Below are positions 23,608 to 24,668 of a stretch of 24,668 nt of DNA, piece by piece. This stretch comes from JACGMN01 sp964522635 (GTDB lineage Archaea; Halobacteriota; Syntropharchaeia; Alkanophagales; Methanospirareceae): positions 1 through 24,668 of the forward strand of contig CAZFWT010000022.1 of NCBI GenBank assembly GCA_964522635.1, given 5' to 3'. Both the position numbers and the translations under genes were made by a program. Positions within the stretch are counted from its first letter, which is position 1. Every line of letters starts with the position of its first letter. Below the pieces are notes generated by a model, which was not told the DNA's origin, made no database searches, and saw only the letters and a program-made list of their open reading frames with translations.

Positions 23608-23940
23608 CGCTTAGACGAATGAAATGACGGTGAGGCGATGGGCAAAGCAGAAGTAACTGTCCTGGAATGAGCCATCGCCACCCGAAGGCGGCGATCAGGC
23701 AAAGAATAAAGAACGCTTTGGATCTCGCCTGCCGCGGTACTCAGCCGGTGAGCACCCAGCACCCGCATTATTCGTCCTCTAACGAGTGCCAGGCTACATT
23801 CACGGAATTTGAAACGTTCTATCTGATAGGAGAAGCTACCTCCAGTCGAGATAGTTTCCTCAGAATACGGCTGAAGTTTGAGCTCGTCTGCTCGTTCCTA
23901 ACGTGGGGAAAGACTCTTATCTTTTAACCACCAATAGAAT
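23608..23940. other. About 330 bases without a convincing gene
   Basis: Open frames here are short and of non-protein-like composition. A perfect 8-bp inverted repeat (GGCGATGG at 23634-23641 and CCATCGCC at 23672-23679) encloses a 30-base loop with the mini-frame MGKAEVTVLE. The stretch after 23900 (agactcttatcttttaacc) is a weak promoter candidate for the next gene. Confidence 0.4.
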
Positions 23941-23962
23941 ACCAGGAGGTGAGGCGAAAAAG

Positions 23963-24208
23963 ATGATGTTCATCACCTGCGTAAAGATCAATCCTGGCAT
24001 GGCCGAAGAAGCGAGGAAATTCGGTGACAAGCTGCTCAAAGAGCCACCGAAGGGCGTGAAGTTCTTGCAAGTTTATCACACGCTCGGCCGGTATGACGCA
24101 ATCTGGATCTATGAAGCAGAGGATTCGAATGTGATCATGGATTTCCTTCACAAAAGCCGGAACGTATCCACAACTGAAACGTGGGTTGCCTTTGAAAGGA
24201 AGAAGTAG
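23963..24208 (+). CDS. Small GYD-domain-like (Dabb/AsnC-ligand-type fold) protein
   Basis: The 81-residue protein is one alpha-beta ferredoxin-like domain: strand FITCVKINPG, helix AEEARKFGDKLL, strand KFLQVYHTLGRYDAIWIYEA and a final helix and strand (DFLHKSRN, ETWVAFER). The H-T-L-G-R-Y-D-x-I-W motif is the G-x-Y-D signature of GYD proteins and is close to Lrp/AsnC ligand-binding (RAM) domains. No DNA-binding part is present, so it may be a small-molecule-binding or oligomeric protein of unknown function. A GGAGGTGAG lies 10 bases before the ATG at 23963; a second ATG follows directly at 23966. It is monocistronic, with a poly-T tract after it. Confidence 0.8.
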   Translation: MMFITCVKINPGMAEEARKFGDKLLKEPPKGVKFLQVYHTLGRYDAIWIYEAEDSNVIMDFLHKSRNVSTTETWVAFERKK

Positions 24209-24236
24209 TGTGGGCTGGTAGACCTTTCCAACCCCC

Positions 24237-24250
24237 TTTTCCTTTTTTTT
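24237..24250 (+). terminator. Poly-T terminator after the GYD-domain gene
   Basis: TTTTCCTTTTTTTT, 28 bases past the stop codon, with pyrimidine-rich flanks and no strong hairpin. T tracts of this kind are enough for archaeal termination. Confidence 0.55.
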
Positions 24251-24480
24251 CCGTTTCGTTCGCTCGGTTTTGAAGTAGCATAGTTACCTGCGGTTTAACT
24301 AATCCGATCGTTGAAACAAGCAGTAGCAAGAAACCGCTCGGTGTAAAAGTGCAACGGGTGTGTGAAGTGAGATAGGCGGGAATAAAACGGACCGCCCTAT
24401 GACTGTCCATGAGACGATGCCGTTCGTTCTTATAGCCGGTTGCTGTCCGCAGCAGCGCGAGATGCAGAGCGCTCTTCCTA
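24251..24480. other. Intergenic stretch between the GYD and DUF5654 genes; nothing recognised
   Basis: The 230 bases hold no frame with protein-like content on either strand and no clear RNA gene. The two flanking genes converge on it. Confidence 0.4.
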
Positions 24481-24668
24481 TTACTGTTTCGCTTTCTCTG
24501 CGGCTCTTGCTATCCAGATGGTAACAATAACGGCGATGATGGTGACGACCACGGCGTAGGCGAGCAGGGCAGGTATGGTCTCGGAGGAGCCGAAAACCGC
24601 TTTGAAGATTGCAAGTATCGCTCCATTCCACGCAAGCGCAGCGACCAGGCCGAATGCAGCGGTCAGGA
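24481..24668 (-). CDS. C-terminal part of a DUF5654-type small membrane protein (cut by the window edge)
   Basis: The frame is open from the right edge to the TAA at 24483-24481, giving the last 61 residues. They hold two membrane segments, LTAAFGLVAALAWNGAILAI and ALLAYAVVVTIIAVIVTIWI, ended by the basic tail ARAAEKAKQ. The TAAFGLVAALAWNxAI opening, the F-G linker and the Y-A-V-x-V-T-I-I-A-V-I-V-T-I-W second helix match what I recall of the archaeal DUF5654 family, of unknown function. The N-terminus and promoter lie outside the window. Confidence 0.75.
   Translation of the reverse strand, partial: LTAAFGLVAALAWNGAILAIFKAVFGSSETIPALLAYAVVVTIIAVIVTIWIARAAEKAKQ

Noticed and set aside
23667..23927. 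86-residue plus-strand frame
   Set aside because: There is no ribosome binding site, the composition is mixed and not protein-like, and it ends within the promoter of the GYD gene.

Overview
The window is archaeal chromosome. Recognisable archaeal or archaeo-eukaryotic genes include ribosomal proteins L39e and L31e, initiation factor aIF6, deoxyhypusine synthase, the tRNA pseudouridine synthase Pus10, a stand-alone TRAM protein, subunit C of an A-type ATP synthase, an XPD/Rad3-type helicase and SecF. Promoters are TATA-type, often with short leaders, and many genes have no Shine-Dalgarno site. The TRAM protein, the GYD and DUF5654 proteins and the moderately GC-rich codon use suggest a methanogen or ANME-related lineage of Euryarchaeota/Halobacteriota. 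That placement is inference.

Left edge (1-331): an AT-rich tip of an integrated element. The 3' half of a tRNA-Gln(UUG) gene (291-331) starts exactly at the anticodon loop. Running leftward from it on the minus strand is the decayed start of a tyrosine-recombinase-like gene that reads through the tRNA fragment in antisense. This is the arrangement expected when an element carrying an SSV-type partitioned integrase inserts in a tRNA gene, with the element body lying left of the window.

504-4665: a methionine gamma-lyase-type PLP enzyme (+), then on the minus strand a two-gene ABC exporter, a YkgJ-type Cys-cluster protein and a CPYC thioredoxin-fold protein. 4909-10572 (-): purL followed by carB, two large glutamine-dependent synthetases of nucleotide biosynthesis, both without their glutaminase partners nearby. 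10670-14266: secF without secD, a 120-residue protein of unknown function, and an iron-sulfur helicase (-).

14376-19016 is rich in translation genes: a TRAM protein with a clear promoter, a possible operator and a hairpin/poly-T terminator; pus10; a protein with four CBS repeats fused to a ribosome-hibernation-factor-like domain; an orphan atpC; and tRNA-Pro(GGG). 19016-22469: deoxyhypusine synthase, a membrane-anchored double OB-fold protein, a QueD/PTPS enzyme, and the rpl39e-rpl31e-aIF6 operon.

22648-24668: a COQ7/ferritin-like diiron protein, a cupin gene broken by two mutually compensating frameshifts, about 350 bases with no convincing gene, a small GYD protein, and at the right edge the C-terminal end of a DUF5654 membrane protein. 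No CRISPR array, intact insertion sequence, rRNA or replication origin was seen. Most genes are single or in pairs, so the region looks like core housekeeping chromosome with partly scattered operons, not a dedicated accessory island.
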